Shown: in pieces, positions 1 through 7,992 of the stretch | Layout: each line of letters starts with the position of its first letter | How positions within the stretch are numbered: the stretch's first letter is position 1 | Assembly: GCF_028368855.1 (NCBI RefSeq) | Contig: NZ_JAQNCY010000011.1 | Span: 62,001 to 126,000, forward strand | Source of the DNA: Leisingera sp. SS27 | GTDB lineage: Bacteria; Pseudomonadota; Alphaproteobacteria; Rhodobacterales; Rhodobacteraceae | Direction: 5' to 3' | Length of the DNA: 64,000 nt | Notes under the pieces: model-generated | What the model was told of the DNA's origin: nothing | Seen by the model: the letters and a program-made list of their open reading frames with translations, nothing else | Databases searched by the model: none | Program-made: the position numbers and the translations under genes

Positions 1-731
1 GCTGCCACTGCCGCCACCAGCGGTTCGAACCAGCCGGCGCTTTCCAGCAGGGCAAAGGGCAGGAGCAGGCAGTAGAGGTAGGTCGTGCGCCAGACCAGCA
101 GGGAATAGACGAAGGGCAGGGGGGTGGTCAGCAGCCGCTCGTTCCCGGCCTGGGCTGCGGGGAAGGCGGCCAGCCGTTCAGCCAGGGCGCGCTGGCCGAA
201 GCCGTCGATGCGGCCGTCCTCTGCCATTTCTCGCAGCCGGGCAGCGATGTCGCGCAAGGCGGCGTTGGGGCTGTTTTCTGTTTGCATCAGCGCCTCTGCC
301 GCCTCTGCCCCGACCCAGTGCTCCACCGTCTCCCGCACCTCATCGCCGCGCAGCTGGGCGCGGTGCAGGTGGTGAAAGGCAAGGATGCGGGTCAGGATGA
401 AGTCCTCGTCCGGGCCGTGGCCCGCAAAGATCCTGAGTTCCTGCGCCAGGCTGCGCACGTCAGAGACCATGCGCCCCCAGATCTTGCGCGCCTCCCACCA
501 GCGTTCATAGGCGGCATTGTTGCGGAAGCTGAGGAACAGCGACAGCGACAGGCCGAAGACGCCCATGGCGCCGATGGAAATCTGCGGCATCGCGATGACA
601 TAGCGGTCCAGCAGCAGCAAGAGCAGCGCCCAAAGCGCGGTGGCTGCAATGTCGGGCAGGATGCGCGGCACCACCGATCCGTTCAGGATCAGGAAGGTCT
701 CCCACCGGCTGGGCGTATCACGGACAATCAT
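1..731 (-). CDS. Bestrophin-family (UPF0187) anion channel-like membrane protein, 3' end outside window
   Basis: About 243 codons are visible, reading in from the window edge with no stop. The start ATG overlaps the zapE stop by 4 bases (ATGA), so it is translationally coupled to zapE. The protein begins with an RW-type N-terminus (PSRWETFLILNGSVVPRI) followed by a hydrophobic segment (ALWALLLLLLDRYVIAM), a second helix (GVFGLSLSLFLSF) and the R-NN-AYERWWEARK-WG motif typical of the bacterial bestrophin/YneE family. Family members form pentameric ion channels in the inner membrane; the substrate here is unknown. The C-terminal part cannot be judged because the gene is cut by the window edge. 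Confidence 0.8.
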   Translation of the reverse strand, partial: MIVRDTPSRWETFLILNGSVVPRILPDIAATALWALLLLLLDRYVIAMPQISIGAMGVFGLSLSLFLSFRNNAAYERWWEARKIWGRMVSDVRSLAQELRIFAGHGPDEDFILTRILAFHHLHRAQLRGDEVRETVEHWVGAEAAEALMQTENSPNAALRDIAARLREMAEDGRIDGFGQRALAERLAAFPAAQAGNERLLTTPLPFVYSLLVWRTTYLYCLLLPFALLESAGWFEPLVAAVA

Positions 732-1804
732 GGCGTTTCGCTGCCCCAGTCCTTGTCCTGCATTTCGCGCAGGCGCGAGGCGGTGCGTTCGAATTCAAAC
801 GTGCCCTCGCCCTCGACATAGAGCATTTCGGGCTGCGCCGCGGCGGAGCAGATCAGCCGCACCCTGGCCTCGTACAAAGCGTCGATCAGGGTGACGAAGC
901 GCTTGGCCTCGTTGAAGTTGTTGCGGCTGAGGCGGGGGATGTCCTCCAGCACCAGCACCTTCACCTCTTCGGCGATGGCGAGGTAGTCGCCCGGCCCCAG
1001 CATCTTGCCGCACAGGTCATAGAAAGTGGCGCGCGCCACCCCGTTGCGGAAGGCGGGCAGGGTGACCTCGCGGCCCTTCACCTCCAGCGTCAGCGGTTGC
1101 GCCGCGCCGCCGCCCGACAGATCCTGCCAGATCGCGCGGATCTGCGCGCGGGCCTCGCCGTCCACGGGGGCGAAATAGACCTGCGCGCCGGTCAGCCGGT
1201 GCTGGCGGTAGTCGGTTTTGCTGACCATTTCATGCACCGCCATATGCTCCTTGATCAGGCCGATGAAGGGCAGGAACAGCTGGCGGTTGAGGCCGTTTTT
1301 GTAGAGATCATCCGGCACCCGGTTGGAAGTGGTGATCACGGTGACACCTGCGGCAAAGAGCGCCTCGAACAGGCGGCCCACGATCATCGCATCGGTGATG
1401 TCGGTGATCTGCATCTCGTCAAAGGCCAAGAGCCGCACCGACTCCGCCACCTCGGCCGCCGCCGGGGCCAGCGCGTCCTCGACGCCGTCCTGGCGGGCCT
1501 GATGCATCCTGGTGTGGATTTCCTGCATGAAGGCGTGGAAATGCACCCGGCGCGAGGGGATGCCGTCCAGGCTGTCTACAAAGAGGTCCATCAGCATCGA
1601 CTTGCCGCGCCCGACCCCGCCCCAGAGGTAGAGGCCCTGCACCGGTTCAAATTCCGCCTTGCGGAAGAAGCCGCGCTTCACCGGCGGTGCCATCAGCCCT
1701 GCGGCAATGCGGTCGAAATGGGGAAGCACGGCCTCCTGGGCCGGATCAGGCTTCAATTCGCCTGCGTCGATCTTCTGCCGGTACAGCGTGGTCAGATGGG
1801 TCAT
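728..1804 (-). CDS. zapE: Cell division protein ZapE / AFG1-like ATPase
   Basis: A protein of 358 residues, the usual size for the ZapE/AFG1 (LACE1) family. Walker A is GGVGRGKS at residues 62-69 and Walker B is LLAFDEMQITD near residue 130. In Escherichia coli ZapE is a peripheral ATPase that acts on the FtsZ ring during constriction and under low oxygen. The first gene of the visible pair, it overlaps the bestrophin-like gene by 4 bases. The upstream intergenic space is short and G-rich, and no clear promoter was seen. Confidence 0.9.
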   Translation of the reverse strand: MTHLTTLYRQKIDAGELKPDPAQEAVLPHFDRIAAGLMAPPVKRGFFRKAEFEPVQGLYLWGGVGRGKSMLMDLFVDSLDGIPSRRVHFHAFMQEIHTRMHQARQDGVEDALAPAAAEVAESVRLLAFDEMQITDITDAMIVGRLFEALFAAGVTVITTSNRVPDDLYKNGLNRQLFLPFIGLIKEHMAVHEMVSKTDYRQHRLTGAQVYFAPVDGEARAQIRAIWQDLSGGGAAQPLTLEVKGREVTLPAFRNGVARATFYDLCGKMLGPGDYLAIAEEVKVLVLEDIPRLSRNNFNEAKRFVTLIDALYEARVRLICSAAAQPEMLYVEGEGTFEFERTASRLREMQDKDWGSETP

Positions 1805-1870
1805 GGGGACAGGGATAGCGCGGGGCGCGGGGGATGGGAAGCACAGGATTGGGAGCGGCAGCCCGGCGGG

Positions 1871-2470
1871 TCAGCGGAACCTGTCCTGCGTCAAGGCGAT
1901 GAAATTTTCGACCGTCTTCAGCCCGCGGTCTTCCTGCTCCTGCAGCAGCCCGTTGACCAAATGGCGGGTGGCTGCTGCGTGCTCCAGCTCAGCTGCGCTG
2001 GTGCCATAGGCAATGCCGTAGCGCCCCAGTTCGTGGTTTCGGGTCCATTCCGCGCGGCTGGCGTAGACCCCGGGGATCACCACGCTCTGGCAGCCGCAGA
2101 TGGCGGCATACTGGGAATAGAAGGTGGCCTCGTCATAGGAATAGAAAGTGTCGCAGCGGTTGAAGATCTCCGCGATCTCCTCATGCGGAAGGCCGTCAAC
2201 CGGAATGGCGTTTTCCGTCTCGGGGATGCGGTCCTTGTGCGCGCCCTTGCGGACGATGCAGCAGGCCCCGCTGCGGCCGGCACGGTTCTGGTTCCGGTAG
2301 GCCGGGTTGCGGCGCCACAGGAACAGTTCCGGCGCGCCGCCGGTGATATCCGGGATGTCGGACATTTTGCCTGCGCAGAAGAACATCTCCCCTTCGGTGA
2401 ACTCAAAGGGGTCCTTGATGCCGGGCGTGTAAAGCAGCCAGCGGGAGGAAATGCCGTTGGTCACTGGCAA
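1871..2470 (-). pseudogene. 5'-truncated glycan-biosynthesis protein (C-terminal two thirds, WavQ/glycosyltransferase-like)
   Basis: An open frame of 199 codons whose only start is TTG. The reading frame carries residues that look homologous even upstream of that TTG (SADDLPVTNG) until a TGA. The motifs ISSRWLLYTPG, FYSYDEATFYSQYAA, CGCQSVVIPGV and YGIAYG resemble a family of proteins in lipopolysaccharide/capsule loci that normally has a longer N-terminal region. That region is missing here. The stop just upstream belongs to an aminotransferase remnant in the same frame, so this is best read as the tail of a decayed polysaccharide gene. A short functional protein starting at the TTG cannot be excluded. 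Family recognition is from memory of motifs and is moderate. Confidence 0.5.
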
Positions 2471-2485
2471 GTCATCCGCGCTGCG

Positions 2486-2580
2486 TCAGTAACGCAGGCC
2501 CGCGGGCGCCGAATACAGCGGCACATAGTGGAACGGGGTGATGATGCTTGCCTCGCTTTGGCAGGCGATGCGTGATCAGG
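2486..2580 (-). pseudogene. Remnant of the C-terminus of a WecE/RffA-type sugar aminotransferase
   Basis: The minus strand reads IITPFHYVPLYSAPAGLRY then TGA (2486-2545). This matches the conserved C-terminal FHYVPLHxSPAG signature of dTDP-4-amino-4,6-dideoxygalactose transaminases (DegT/DnrJ/EryC1 family). Immediately upstream the matching residues (RLITHRLPKRG) continue in another frame, and no further homology is visible, so only the last 20-30 codons survive. Together with the truncated neighbour it marks a deleted polysaccharide locus. Confidence 0.5.
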
Positions 2581-2703
2581 CGAGGCGTTGAGGACGGACA
2601 GCCAAGGCGATGAATAAGGCCGGGCAGCAGAGGCCCGGCCAGGAGTTTTCGCATTGCTTCGGCGATTGGCGGCGCTGGCAGAAAGCCCGAACCGCCGCGC
2701 CGG

Positions 2704-3267
2704 TTATTCGGCGGCCTGGGCGGGTTGCCATGCAAAGGGCTGGAACATCTTGTCCACCGGAGTGTGGGCCAGGTGATTGGTGTAGTTCGACATCACTTTC
2801 TGGGCATAGCCAAGAATGACCCCCAGCATGTTGCGGGTGCTGAAGCCGGCCGCGAGAAAGGCCTGCATATCCTGTTCAGAGACATGGCCGCGCTCCCGCA
2901 CCAGTGTCAGGGTAAAATCGCGCAGAGCCTCAAGACGTGCGGTAGGCAGCGGGGTCTGATCGCGCAGGGCTTTGCTGATGGCATCATCGACTTTCATGCT
3001 TTTGGCGAAGGCAGTGTGGGCCGGCACGCAGTAGCCGCAGCCGTTTTCAACGTTGATTGCCTGCCAGACAACGGTGAGCTCCTCGGCGGTAAAGCCTGAG
3101 TCCACGAATTGGGCATGAACCGCATGGTAGGATTTCAGAAGTTCCGGGGCCTCGGCCATGACGGCATAAAGGCCGGGAATGGCGCCATAGGCCTTCTTGG
3201 CATTTTCCAGAAGGTCCCGGCTGGCTTCGGGGGCGGTGGTTTCGTCGTGCATTGTGAAATTGGTCAT
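2704..3267 (-). CDS. Carboxymuconolactone decarboxylase / AhpD-like alkylhydroperoxidase family protein
   Basis: A protein of 187 residues from ATG 3267, preferred because AGGATCC lies just upstream. A longer frame to 3360 would run through the operator. The motif CGYCVPAHT gives the redox CxxCxxxH site of AhpD-like peroxidases, flanked by typical CMD helices (HAQFVDSGFTAEELTVVWQAINVENGCGYC). Such proteins use a thiol pair for hydroperoxide or related redox chemistry; the real substrate is unknown. It is divergent from a TetR gene, and a double palindrome lies between them, so it is probably repressed by that regulator. Confidence 0.85.
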   Translation of the reverse strand: MTNFTMHDETTAPEASRDLLENAKKAYGAIPGLYAVMAEAPELLKSYHAVHAQFVDSGFTAEELTVVWQAINVENGCGYCVPAHTAFAKSMKVDDAISKALRDQTPLPTARLEALRDFTLTLVRERGHVSEQDMQAFLAAGFSTRNMLGVILGYAQKVMSNYTNHLAHTPVDKMFQPFAWQPAQAAE

Positions 3268-3319
3268 CGTGGATCCTGTGGTTGGCAATGTTGCGTCTTG
3301 TCCGGGCAATATGGCGAGT

Positions 3320-3360
3320 TTGAGTGATTGCTCAATGGGGGAAGTTGAGCAATCACTCAA
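3320..3360. promoter_or_regulatory. Double palindromic operator for the divergent TetR regulator
   Basis: TTGAGTGATTGCTCAA (3320-3335) and TTGAGCAATCACTCAA (3345-3360) are exact reverse complements of each other, 25 bp apart start to start. Each is itself a TTGAG-N6-CTCAA dyad. The pair sits between the divergent carboxymuconolactone decarboxylase and TetR genes, the usual place for a TetR operator. The seen fact is the symmetry; binding by the neighbouring TetR protein is inference. Confidence 0.8.
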
Positions 3361-3425
3361 ATGTGATGCTCAGGGCATTCATTAGCGGCAAGACAAAACG
3401 GGAAATCTGGCGTATTCATCGGGCT

Positions 3426-4028
3426 ATGCCACGCGCGCAGCCATATGACCGTGATGCCGCATTGGACGCGGCGCTGACCCTTTTCTGGCGAAAAGGGTAT
3501 TACGCGACGTCGTTGAAAGACATCGAAGCAGCGCTGAACATGAAGCCGGGCAGCATCTATGCTGCTTTCAACAACAAGGAAACGCTGTTTGGCCTGACGC
3601 TGGAGCGGTACTTCCGCAAACAGCATGCGGATTTTGTATCGACGCTCAAGGCGGCGGCGTCACCGCTGCAGGGGCTGGCGGACTATCTGCGCCGCTTTGC
3701 CCGGCTGCCGCTGGATGATCCGCAGCGCAGCAGCTGCATGCTGGTCAAGACGCTTCTTGGCGCAACCGAGCAGGACGCCAAGCTGGGGGAGCTTGCAGGG
3801 CAGTACATCGATCAGATGATTGCCGAAATGGCTGCAGCGTTTGAGCTGGCAAAGCAGCTTGGGGAGTTGCCCGGGGAGGCTGATGCAGCTCATTTGGCGC
3901 GCCGCTATCAGGCTGATCTGACTGCTTTGGGGTTTGAGGCCTCCCGGCGGATCAGCCGCGAGGAGCTGGCGGTCTCAGCCGAGGAGCTGGCGCAGAAAAT
4001 CGAGGCTATGCGCGTGAGGCAGACCTAG
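3426..4028 (+). CDS. TetR/AcrR-family transcriptional regulator
   Basis: A protein of 200 residues starting MPRAQPYDRDAALDAALTLFWRKGYYATSLKDIEAALNM. The N-terminal helix-turn-helix with the signature GSIYAAFNNKETLF is typical of TetR repressors. The downstream ligand-binding half (LADYLRRFARLPLDDPQRSSCMLVKTLLG) resembles the TetR_C_16/YxaF-like group that often controls quinone- or electrophile-responsive redox genes. A frame open from 3324 would translate the operator, so ATG 3426 is the likely start. It probably represses itself and the divergent AhpD-like gene. Confidence 0.88.
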   Translation: MPRAQPYDRDAALDAALTLFWRKGYYATSLKDIEAALNMKPGSIYAAFNNKETLFGLTLERYFRKQHADFVSTLKAAASPLQGLADYLRRFARLPLDDPQRSSCMLVKTLLGATEQDAKLGELAGQYIDQMIAEMAAAFELAKQLGELPGEADAAHLARRYQADLTALGFEASRRISREELAVSAEELAQKIEAMRVRQT

Positions 4029-4157
4029 GCTTCGTGGTATCGTGCAGGCCGTTCGCGGCGCCTCACATCAAATATTCTTAATGATGCGCTCAAAATTCCT
4101 GATTTGACCGTTTGGCAGATTTCCCTGACAGTTCACCGGCTTATCAGGAGAAAGCCG

Positions 4158-5408
4158 ATGGACCGTTCCGCGCCACTGTTTACCCCCGTTCTGATCGTCG
4201 GCTGCATCATCATCATGGTGAGTTTTGCGGTGCGCGCCTCCTTTGGGGTCTTTCAGATCCCGATCGCCGAGGAGTTCGGCTGGCTGCGCTCGGAGTTCTC
4301 CTTGGCGATTGCCATCCAGAACCTGGCCTGGGGTATCGGGCAGCCAATCTTCGGCGCCATTGCCGAGAAGATCGGCGATCGCAAGGCGATCATCATGGGT
4401 GCCATCGTTTATGCCGCTGGTCTGGTGCTGAGCGCCTGGTCAACGACGCCGTTTGAGATGCAATCCTATGAATGGCTGGTGGGATTTGGCATTGCGGGCA
4501 CCGGGTTCGGCGTGGTGCTGGCGGTGGTCGGGCGGGCCAGTTCCGACGAGAACCGGTCCATGTCGCTGGCGATTGTGACCGCTGCGGGGTCTGCCGGGCA
4601 GATCTTCGGCGCGCCGACGGCGGAGTGGCTGCTGGGTTTCCTGCCCTGGCAGACGATTTTCCTGCTGTTTGCCGGCGTGGTGCTGGCGCTGGTTGCGCTG
4701 CTGCCGCTGATGCGCGCGCCGGAGGCGGCCAGCAAGATGGAACTGGAAGAGAGCATGGGCGCGATCCTGAAGAAGGCGTTCAAGGATCCGTCTTACACCC
4801 TGATCTTTCTCGGCTTCTTCAGCTGCGGCTATCAGCTGGCCTTTGTCACCGCGCATTTCCCGGCCTTTGTCACTGAGATGTGCGGGCCGATCCTGCCGGG
4901 CGGGGCGCTGCATTCCATTGGCATCACCACCACCTCGGCGCTGGGCGCGGCGGCGATTTCGCTGATCGGCGCGGCCAATGTGGGCGGCACGCTGCTGGCG
5001 GGCTATCTGGGCAAGCGCTATTCCAAGAAATACCTGCTGGCGGCGATCTATACCGGGCGGACCATTGCGGCTGCGGCCTTCATCCTGTTCCCGATCACGC
5101 CGCTGAGCGTCATCATCTTCTCCGTTGCGATGGGGTCGCTGTGGCTGGCGACGGTGCCGCTGACCTCTGGGCTGGTCGCGCATATCTACGGCCTGCGTTA
5201 TATGGGGACGCTCTATGGCATCGTGTTCTTCAGCCACCAGCTGGGCAGCTTCCTGGGCGTTTGGCTGGGCGGGCGGATGTATGATGCCTATGGCGACTAC
5301 ACCCTGGTCTGGTGGATCGGGGTCGGCGTCGGGGCGTTCAGCGCAATTGTGCACCTGCCGGTGAAGGAGCGGCCGCTGGCGCAGACGGCAGTCCCGGCGG
5401 CGGCGTAA
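4158..5408 (+). CDS. Major facilitator superfamily transporter (monocarboxylate/oxalate-formate antiporter-like)
   Basis: A protein of 416 residues with about 12 hydrophobic segments. The start ATG 4158 is preceded by AGGAG at good spacing, so the upstream in-frame start at 4104 is unlikely. The first half shows VRASFGVFQIPIAEEFGWLRSEFSLAIAIQNLAWGIGQPIFGAIAEKIGDR: the loop 2-3 motif and the pattern of MFS members in the oxalate/formate and monocarboxylate branch. The transported substrate is unknown. A GCCCGCC/GGCGGGC hairpin follows at 5417-5434. Confidence 0.85.
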   Translation: MDRSAPLFTPVLIVGCIIIMVSFAVRASFGVFQIPIAEEFGWLRSEFSLAIAIQNLAWGIGQPIFGAIAEKIGDRKAIIMGAIVYAAGLVLSAWSTTPFEMQSYEWLVGFGIAGTGFGVVLAVVGRASSDENRSMSLAIVTAAGSAGQIFGAPTAEWLLGFLPWQTIFLLFAGVVLALVALLPLMRAPEAASKMELEESMGAILKKAFKDPSYTLIFLGFFSCGYQLAFVTAHFPAFVTEMCGPILPGGALHSIGITTTSALGAAAISLIGAANVGGTLLAGYLGKRYSKKYLLAAIYTGRTIAAAAFILFPITPLSVIIFSVAMGSLWLATVPLTSGLVAHIYGLRYMGTLYGIVFFSHQLGSFLGVWLGGRMYDAYGDYTLVWWIGVGVGAFSAIVHLPVKERPLAQTAVPAAA

Positions 5409-5416
5409 CGCGGCTG

Positions 5417-5434
5417 GCCCGCCGGGAGGCGGGC
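5417..5434. terminator. Hairpin between convergent genes, possible terminator
   Basis: GCCCGCC, loop GGGA, GGCGGGC lies 9 bases after the MFS stop and before the convergent hydrolase stop. There is no T-run, so intrinsic termination is uncertain. Confidence 0.4.
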
Positions 5435-5492
5435 TGTGCGTTGCAGGTCGTATCGACCTGAAAGGCGCTGTCGCCGCGCCCTGCCACAGCTG

Positions 5493-6422
5493 TCAGAGCA
5501 ACCCGCGGCGGTGGTTTGCCGCGATGATCTCCAGCACGTCCTCGGTGTGGGTATAGGGCAGGCCGTGGCCGGCGCCGGGGACCTCCTCCTGGCGGACAGA
5601 GCGGGCGCGCTCGGCCAGGCGGCCGGCGGCGGTCTGCGGGATCACCGCGTCGTCCTGCCCCCAGATCGCCAGTGCGGGCACGCCTTTCTGGTGCAGGCCG
5701 CGCAGTTCCGCGGTGAAATCCTCGTTCAGGATGCCGCGCAGCGAGGCGAGCACGGCAGGGATGAAGCCGCGGTACCGCAATTCCTGCTGCTGCAGGTCGA
5801 CGATGCCGGGCACCGAGGAAGGGAGATTGCGCTCAGCCTCGGTGCCGCGGAGATGCAGGGACGGGTAGATCGCGTGGATCAGCCAGTCCCCGATCAGCGG
5901 AACATGGCGGATGATCTGCGTCACTCGGTCCGGGCTGCGCCCGAAACCGGCAGGTGCCAGCAGGATCAGCTCGCGCAGGCGTTCGGGATGGGCCGCGGCA
6001 AAGGCGGTGGCGATGGCGCCGCCCATGGAATAGCCGATCAGGGTAATATCATCGCCGGCCTCCTGATCCTCCAGCAGCTCCTCCAGCTGGCTGAGGAAGA
6101 AGGCGCGGTCCTGCAGGCCGGAGGGCCGGTCAGAGTAGCCGCGCCCGTAGAGGTCGTAGGTCAGCACCCGATAGCCCATGGCGCCCAGTCCCTTGGCGAT
6201 GCCGTTCCAGGCAAAGGACGGCGTGGTAAGCCCGTGCACGCAAACTGCGACGGGACCGCGATGCGGGCCGGTCCAGCGGTAGTGGGTGCAGCCGCCGGGC
6301 AGCTGCGCCAGCGCGCCGGGGGCGGTCTGCCGGGCCTGGGCAGTCATCGGCTTACGCAGGTGCTCGCGCAGGAAGGGGGCCAGGGCGATGGCAAGGACGG
6401 CAAGGAGCAGCAGCCAGATCAT
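5493..6422 (-). CDS. Alpha/beta-fold hydrolase
   Basis: A protein of 309 residues from ATG 6422, which overlaps the stop of the upstream cyclodeaminase gene as ATGA. An in-frame ATG at 6437 is less likely. It starts with a hydrophobic N-terminal anchor (MIWLLLLAVLAIALAPFL). It has the oxyanion HG motif (VHGLTTPSFAW), the nucleophile elbow GYSMGG, the acid in IWGQDDAVIP and the His in PGAGHGLPY. This is the serine hydrolase fold of esterases, lipases and C-C hydrolases. The anchor suggests that it sits on the membrane. The substrate is not inferable. Confidence 0.85.
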   Translation of the reverse strand: MIWLLLLAVLAIALAPFLREHLRKPMTAQARQTAPGALAQLPGGCTHYRWTGPHRGPVAVCVHGLTTPSFAWNGIAKGLGAMGYRVLTYDLYGRGYSDRPSGLQDRAFFLSQLEELLEDQEAGDDITLIGYSMGGAIATAFAAAHPERLRELILLAPAGFGRSPDRVTQIIRHVPLIGDWLIHAIYPSLHLRGTEAERNLPSSVPGIVDLQQQELRYRGFIPAVLASLRGILNEDFTAELRGLHQKGVPALAIWGQDDAVIPQTAAGRLAERARSVRQEEVPGAGHGLPYTHTEDVLEIIAANHRRGLL

Positions 6423-7336
6423 GTGCGGGCCTTCCACTTTTGCAGGATGTGGTGGCTGGTCATCAGGTCGAGATGGGCGCCGCCGCCGTTCTTGAACAAG
6501 GTGATTTGCCCGGGGTCATAGGCGGGGAACCGGCTGAGGCTGTAGAAATCCGCCAGCACATCGCTGCGCTGGATGGTGCCTTCGGCCAGCGGGATCTTGA
6601 ATTCGCCGATGTGGTCCAGCGTGGTGCCGAAGCTGTCGCAGTAGATCTGCGCGCGCTTCAGGGCAACGTCGTCGGCTTCGCGCATGTCGGGGCGGTAGGC
6701 GCCGATCAGGTTGAGGTGCTGGCCGGCGCGGAGCCATTCGCCCTTGATCACCGGATCCGAGGACATGGTGCAGGTGACGATGATGCCAGCGGCACGCACC
6801 GCCGGTTCCAGATCGGGGGCGTGCTTGGTGCCGGGGTACTGGGCACAGAGTTCCTGCGCCTTGGACGCGGTGCGGTTCCAGACCCGGATCTGCGCCTGCG
6901 GGAAACCGGCGGAGAAGGCCTCGATCAAGGAGCCGCCAACGGTGCCGGCGCCGACGATCAGCACTTCGCGGGCGTCCGGGTCGGCCAGCCGCAGCGCGCC
7001 CAGCAGGCTGTCGCCCGCGGTTTTCCACTTGGTCACCAGGTGGAAATCCACCAGCGCCTCCAGCGTGCCGTCGGCGTCGGAATAGAGGCACACCGAGCCG
7101 TTGATCATCGGCTTGTCGGCCTCCGGATTGCCGGGGAAGACATTGGCGGTTTTCACTGCCAGCCCCATGCCGTCGATCCAGGCGGATCGGCTGAGCAGCG
7201 TGTCGGATCCGCGGTAGAGGAAGGTGTCGCCGATCTCTGCCTCGGGCAGATCGTGGCTGGCGGCCAGCGCCTGTGTGAAGCTTTTCCAGCCGAGCAGTGC
7301 CTCGCCCTCGTCAAAGCCTATGATCGGGAAGGTCAT
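6419..7336 (-). CDS. Ornithine cyclodeaminase/mu-crystallin family dehydrogenase
   Basis: A protein of 305 residues with the family Rossmann motif VGAGTVGGSLIEAF, followed by IRVWNRTASKAQELC for NAD(P)H binding. The N-terminal substrate-binding region (GMGLAVKTANVFPGN) and the segment HLNLIGAYRPDMREADD also match the ornithine cyclodeaminase/alanine dehydrogenase/ketimine reductase family. The exact reaction (deaminating cyclisation, imine reduction) cannot be told from sequence. The stop overlaps the hydrolase start, so the two are co-translated. Confidence 0.85.
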   Translation of the reverse strand: MTFPIIGFDEGEALLGWKSFTQALAASHDLPEAEIGDTFLYRGSDTLLSRSAWIDGMGLAVKTANVFPGNPEADKPMINGSVCLYSDADGTLEALVDFHLVTKWKTAGDSLLGALRLADPDAREVLIVGAGTVGGSLIEAFSAGFPQAQIRVWNRTASKAQELCAQYPGTKHAPDLEPAVRAAGIIVTCTMSSDPVIKGEWLRAGQHLNLIGAYRPDMREADDVALKRAQIYCDSFGTTLDHIGEFKIPLAEGTIQRSDVLADFYSLSRFPAYDPGQITLFKNGGGAHLDLMTSHHILQKWKART

Positions 7337-7366
7337 GGGCGCCTTGTCCTCCTGTTGCGGGCCGTC

Positions 7367-7987
7367 TCAGGCGGCGTCTTGTCCGGATAGCAGGCCCGCC
7401 TGCACCAGCCGCGCCGCGAAAGGCGCGGGGGCGGTGAACAGATGGGTCTGCCAGCCGCGCGCATCGGCGGCGGCGATGTTTTCCGGGCGGTCGTCGGTGA
7501 ACAGCAGCCGGTCCGGCGCCACCCCGGTTTCGCGTTCGAGAATGGCATAGATTTCCGGGTCCGGCTTGATGCATTTCAGATGCGCAGAGACAAATGTGCG
7601 GTCAAAGCTGCACAGGAACGGGTAAGCGGCGCAGGCGGTTTCGAAGGTTTCCGCGCCGAAGTTGCTGAGGGCGAAAACCGGCGTGCCCTTGGCCTGCAGT
7701 GCCTGCATCAGGCGGACGGAATGGGGGATCTCTCGAGGGACCATCTGCAGCCAGGAATCGTGCCACCAGCGGATTTCCTCAGTCCACTCCGGGTGCTGGT
7801 CCGCCAGGGCGTAGACGCTGCCGCGGAAGGGGTGGCCGCGGTCGACGTTCAGGTTCATCTCGTGCAACGGCACCTGGTCGAACAGCTGCTGGCGGCGGGC
7901 GGCGCCGATGCGGCTGTCGTAAAAGCGTTCCGGCTCCCACTCGATCAGCACACGGCCAATGTCGAAGACGACGGCGTCAATAGGCAT
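7367..7987 (-). CDS. HAD-superfamily hydrolase (YihX-like phosphatase)
   Basis: A protein of 206 residues. Motif I is VVFDIGRVLIEW, with the nucleophilic Asp in the DIGRV form used by YihX-like sugar phosphatases rather than DxDx(T/V). Motif II is FALSNFG, motif III the Lys in HLKCIKPDPEIY, and motif IV LLFTDDRPENIAAA. It is likely a cytosolic phosphatase for a small phosphorylated metabolite. Six bases separate it from the DMT transporter upstream, and it lies 30 bases before the cyclodeaminase gene. Confidence 0.85.
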   Translation of the reverse strand: MPIDAVVFDIGRVLIEWEPERFYDSRIGAARRQQLFDQVPLHEMNLNVDRGHPFRGSVYALADQHPEWTEEIRWWHDSWLQMVPREIPHSVRLMQALQAKGTPVFALSNFGAETFETACAAYPFLCSFDRTFVSAHLKCIKPDPEIYAILERETGVAPDRLLFTDDRPENIAAADARGWQTHLFTAPAPFAARLVQAGLLSGQDAA

Positions 7988-7992
7988 CGCGT

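Noticed and set aside
1097-2575. Long open frame on the plus strand over zapE
   Set aside because: It is antisense to zapE and the polysaccharide remnant; the high G+C content gives long shadow frames and no family motifs are seen.
7367-7987. HAD protein judged inactive because the second Asp of motif I is Gly
   Set aside because: YihX-like phosphatases also carry DxGNV/DxGRV in this place and are active.
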